This document shows positions 61,445 through 64,000 of a DNA stretch of 64,000 nucleotides, one piece after another. The stretch lies in contig JANZKI010000027.1 of NCBI GenBank assembly GCA_029224185.1, positions 124,001 through 188,000 on the forward strand. The letters are read 5' to 3'. The stretch comes from Karalla daura (Eukaryota > Chordata > Actinopteri > Chaetodontiformes > Leiognathidae). Position 1 is the first letter of the stretch. Every line of letters starts with the position of its first letter. The translations under genes were made by a program, and so were the position numbers. The notes below the pieces were generated by a model, which worked only from the letters and a program-made list of their open reading frames with translations, did not search any database and was not told the origin of the DNA.

Positions 61445-63900
61445 GTGGGGAAAAGCGCTTTGAAAAAGTGTGTTGACGCATTCACCGTTGGCCATTACGC
61501 AGTGCAGCAACAGGCCTAAACAGTGTTTAGAACGCCTAGTTGGGTTTGTCTACAGCCCCCTGTGTAGGAAACGGTGAGGAAAAGCGCTTTGAAAAAGTGT
61601 CTTTACGCATTCACCATGGGCCATTACGCAGTGCAGCAACAGGCCTAAACAGTGTTTAGAACGCCTAGTTGGGCCTTTTTACAGCCCCCTGCGTAGGAAA
61701 CGGTGGGGAAAAGCGCTTTGAAAAAGTGTGTTTACGCATTCACCATGGGCCATTACGCAGTGCAGCAACAGGCCTAAACAGTGTTTAGAACGCCTAGTTG
61801 GGCCTTTTTACAGCCCCCTGCGTAGGAAACGGTGGGGAAAAGCGCTTTGAAAAAGTGTGTTGACGCATTCACTGTTGGCCATTATGCAGTGCAGCAACAG
61901 GCCTAAACAGTGTTTAGAACGCCTAGTTGGGCTTGTCTACAGCCCCCTGTGTAGGAAACGGTGAGGAAAAGCGCTTTGAAAAAGTGTGTTTACGCATTCA
62001 CCATGGGCCATTACGCAGTGCAGCAACAGGCCTAAACAGTGTTTAGAACGCCTAGTTGGGCTTGTCTACAGCCCCCTGTGTAGGAAACGGTGAGGAAAAG
62101 CGCTTTGAAAAAGTGTGTTCACGCATTCACCATGGGCCATTATGCAGTGAAGCAACAGGCCTAAACAGTGTTTAGAACGCCTAGTTGGGCCTTTTTACAG
62201 CCCCCTGTGTAGGAAACGGTGAGGAAAAGCGCTTTGAAAAAGTGTGTTTACGCATTCACCATGGGCCATTACGCAGTGCAGCAACAGGCCTAAACAGTGT
62301 TTAGAACGCCTAGTTGGGCCTTTTTACAGCCCCCTGTGTAGGAAACGGTGAGGAAAAGCGCTTTGAAAAAGTGTGTTGACGCATTCACCATGGGCCATTA
62401 CGCAGTGCAGCAACAGGCCTAAACAGTGTTTAGAACGCCTAGTTGGGCCTTTTTACAGCCCCCTGCGTAGGAAACGGTGGGGAAAAGCGCTTTGAAAAAG
62501 TGTGTTGACGCATTCACTGTTGGCCATTATGCAGTGCAGCAACAGGCCTAAACAGTGTTTAGAACGCCTAGTTGGGCTTGTCTACAGCCCCCTGTGTAGG
62601 AAACGGTGAGGAAAAGCGCTTTGAAAAAGTGTGTTTACGCATTCACCATGGGCCATTACGCAGTGCAGCAACAGGCCTAAACAGTGTTTAGAACGCCTAG
62701 TTGGGCTTGTCTACAGCCCCCTGTGTAGGAAACGGTGAGGAAAAGCGCTTTGAAAAAGTGTGTTTACGCATTCACCATGGGCCATTACGCAGTGCAGCAA
62801 CAGGCCTAAACAGTGTTTAGAACGCCTAGTTGGGCTTGTCTACAGCCCCCTGTGTAGGAAACGGTGAGGAAAAGCGCTTTGAAAAAGTGTGTTCACGCAT
62901 TCACCATGGGCCATTATGCAGTGAAGCAACAGGCCTAAACAGTGTTTAGAACGCCTAGTTGGGCCTTTTTACAGCCCCCTGTGTAGGAAACGGTGAGGAA
63001 AAGCGCTTTGAAAAAGTGTGTTTACGCATTCACCATGGGCCATTACGCAGTGCAGCAACAGGCCTAAACAGTGTTTAGAACGCCTAGTTGGGCCTTTTTA
63101 CAGCCCCCTGTGTAGGAAACGGTGAGGAAAAGCGCTTTGAAAAAGTGTGTTGACGCATTCACCATGGGCCATTACGCAGTGCAGCAACAGGCCTAAACAG
63201 TGTTTAGAACGCCTAGTTGGGCCTTTTTACAGCCCCCTGCGTAGGAAACGGTGGGGAAAAGCGCTTTGAAAAAGTGTGTTGACGCATTCACTGTTGGCCA
63301 TTATGCAGTGCAGCAACAGGCCTAAACAGTGTTTAGAACGCCTAGTTGGGCTTGTCTACAGCCCCCTGTGTAGGAAACGGTGAGGAAAAGCGCTTTGAAA
63401 AAGTGTGTTTACGCATTCACCATGGGCCATTACGCAGTGCAGCAACAGGCCTAAACAGTGTTTAGAACGCCTAGTTGGGCTTGTCTACAGCCCCCTGTGT
63501 AGGAAACGGTGAGGAAAAGCGCTTTGAAAAAGTGTGTTCACGCATTCACCATGGGCCATTATGCAGTGAAGCAACAGGCCTAAACAGTGTTTAGAACGCC
63601 TAGTTGGGCCTTTTTACAGCCCCCTGCGTAGGAAACGGTGGGGAAAAGCGCTTTGAAAAAGTGTGTTGACGCATTCACCATCAGCCATTACGCAGTGCAG
63701 CAACAGGTCTAAACGGTGTTTAGAACGCCTAGTTAGGCCTGTTTACAGCCCCCTGCGTAGGAAACGGTGGGGAAAAGCGCTTTGAAAAAGTGTGTTGACG
63801 CATTCACCATCGGCCATTACGCAGTGCAGCAACAGACCTAAACAGTGTTTAGAACGCCTAGTTGGGCCTGTTTACAGCCCCCTGCGTATGAAACGGTGGG
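61445..63900 (+). repeat. Satellite segment S24 (k = 19), distinct X/Y/Z higher-order repeat
   Basis: b-like with TGTCTTTACG, a C/b hybrid, then C X Y Z Z | C X X Y Z Z | C X Y F E. Y monomers (62060, 62834, 63479) with GTGTTCACGC and GTGAAGC occur nowhere else in the window. Successive Y monomers lie 774 and 645 bp apart, so this is a 5- to 6-monomer higher-order unit in place of the ABCD unit. The F-E end restores the junction class of the left zone. Confidence 0.9.
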
Positions 63901-64000
63901 TGTCGCGTCAACACAAAACATTCATTCAAACATTCACTCAAAACACAGTCACGTGGCCTAAGCTCCAAACCTGCAGGGGGCAGAGAGAAAGTTAGTTTTG
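63901..64000. mobile_element. Palindromic element, copy 25, cut by window edge
   Basis: Only the first 100 bp of the left TIR are present. The start after GTGGG and the CGTATG-bearing flank are as in all other copies. The diagnostic positions lie outside the window. Confidence 0.9.

Larger units (their letters stand above)
1..64000. repeat. Composite satellite array (129-bp monomer plus 1,108-bp element)
   Basis: The whole window is tandem repeat. The 129-bp period is read directly from the recurrence of the tttgtctac/cctttttac linker (positions 132, 261 and so on). All monomers point the same way. Twenty-five element copies interrupt the array at one fixed monomer base. I see no unique sequence, no exon-like frame and no RNA gene. 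Such arrays are typical of centromeric, pericentromeric or other heterochromatic blocks; which one cannot be told from sequence alone. Confidence 0.97.

Noticed and set aside
1..64000. tRNA, rRNA, telomeric repeats or a SINE in the array
   Set aside because: No tRNA-like box A/B pair, rRNA segment, TTAGGG-type run or poly-A-tailed unit was seen at any point.

Overview
The window holds no recognisable gene. It is one continuous, composite tandem-repeat array of eukaryotic satellite DNA with two ingredients: (1) a 129-bp satellite monomer, always in the same orientation, and (2) a 1,108-bp palindromic mobile element with 273-bp terminal inverted repeats (TIRs), present as 24 full copies and one copy cut by the right edge. 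The frequent CpG-to-TpG/CpA differences between monomer types suggest a genome with CpG methylation. An animal, perhaps a fish or other vertebrate, is my guess, but no gene supports it.

Every element sits at exactly the same base of the monomer, 35 bp into it, flanked by a 5-bp GTGGG duplication. All 24 gaps between successive elements equal 129 x k + 5 bp (k = 4, 8, 18, 20, 9, 20, 9, 15, 9, 9, 8, 15, 9, 9, 8, 12, 15, 9, 9, 8, 8, 14, 9, 19). The element therefore most likely inserted once and was then multiplied with its host satellite by unequal exchange or a similar process.

Monomer types used below, from the third G of the shared GTTGGG: A (linker tttgtctac, CCTA, gtgggg, ttgacg, ctgttgg, attatg); B (tttgtctac, TGTA, gtgagg, tttacg, ccatggg, cactacgcagtgg); b (B with cattacgcagtgc); C (cctttttac, CGTA, gtgggg, ttgacg, ctgttgg, attatg); D (cttgtctac, TGTA, gtgagg, ttgacg, ccgttgg, attacg); d (D with ctgttgg, attatg); E (the monomer before an element: catcggcc, cagacc); F (catcagcc, aggtctaaacgg, gttagg); H (cttgtctac, CGTA, gtgagg, tttacg, cactacgcagtgg); X (cttgtctac, TGTA, tttacg, ccatggg); Y (as X with ttcacg and gtgaagc); Z (cctttttac, TGTA, gtgagg, ccatggg). 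ABCD forms a 516-bp higher-order unit.

Layout: 1-10288 is a heterogeneous left zone with hybrid monomers and irregular spacing. 10289-22222 is a tandem duplication of a 5,967-bp unit. 22223-54106 holds three copies of a 9,741-bp super-repeat (blocks of 15, 9, 9 and 8 monomers, each ending in an element), with 2,661 bp inserted between the second and third. 54107-61444 is a rearranged derivative of it. 61445-64000 is a different monomer family (X, Y, Z) that ends in the same F-E-element junction seen on the left. Long open frames in the window lie in the element arms and monomers and are read here as by-products of the repeats, not genes.
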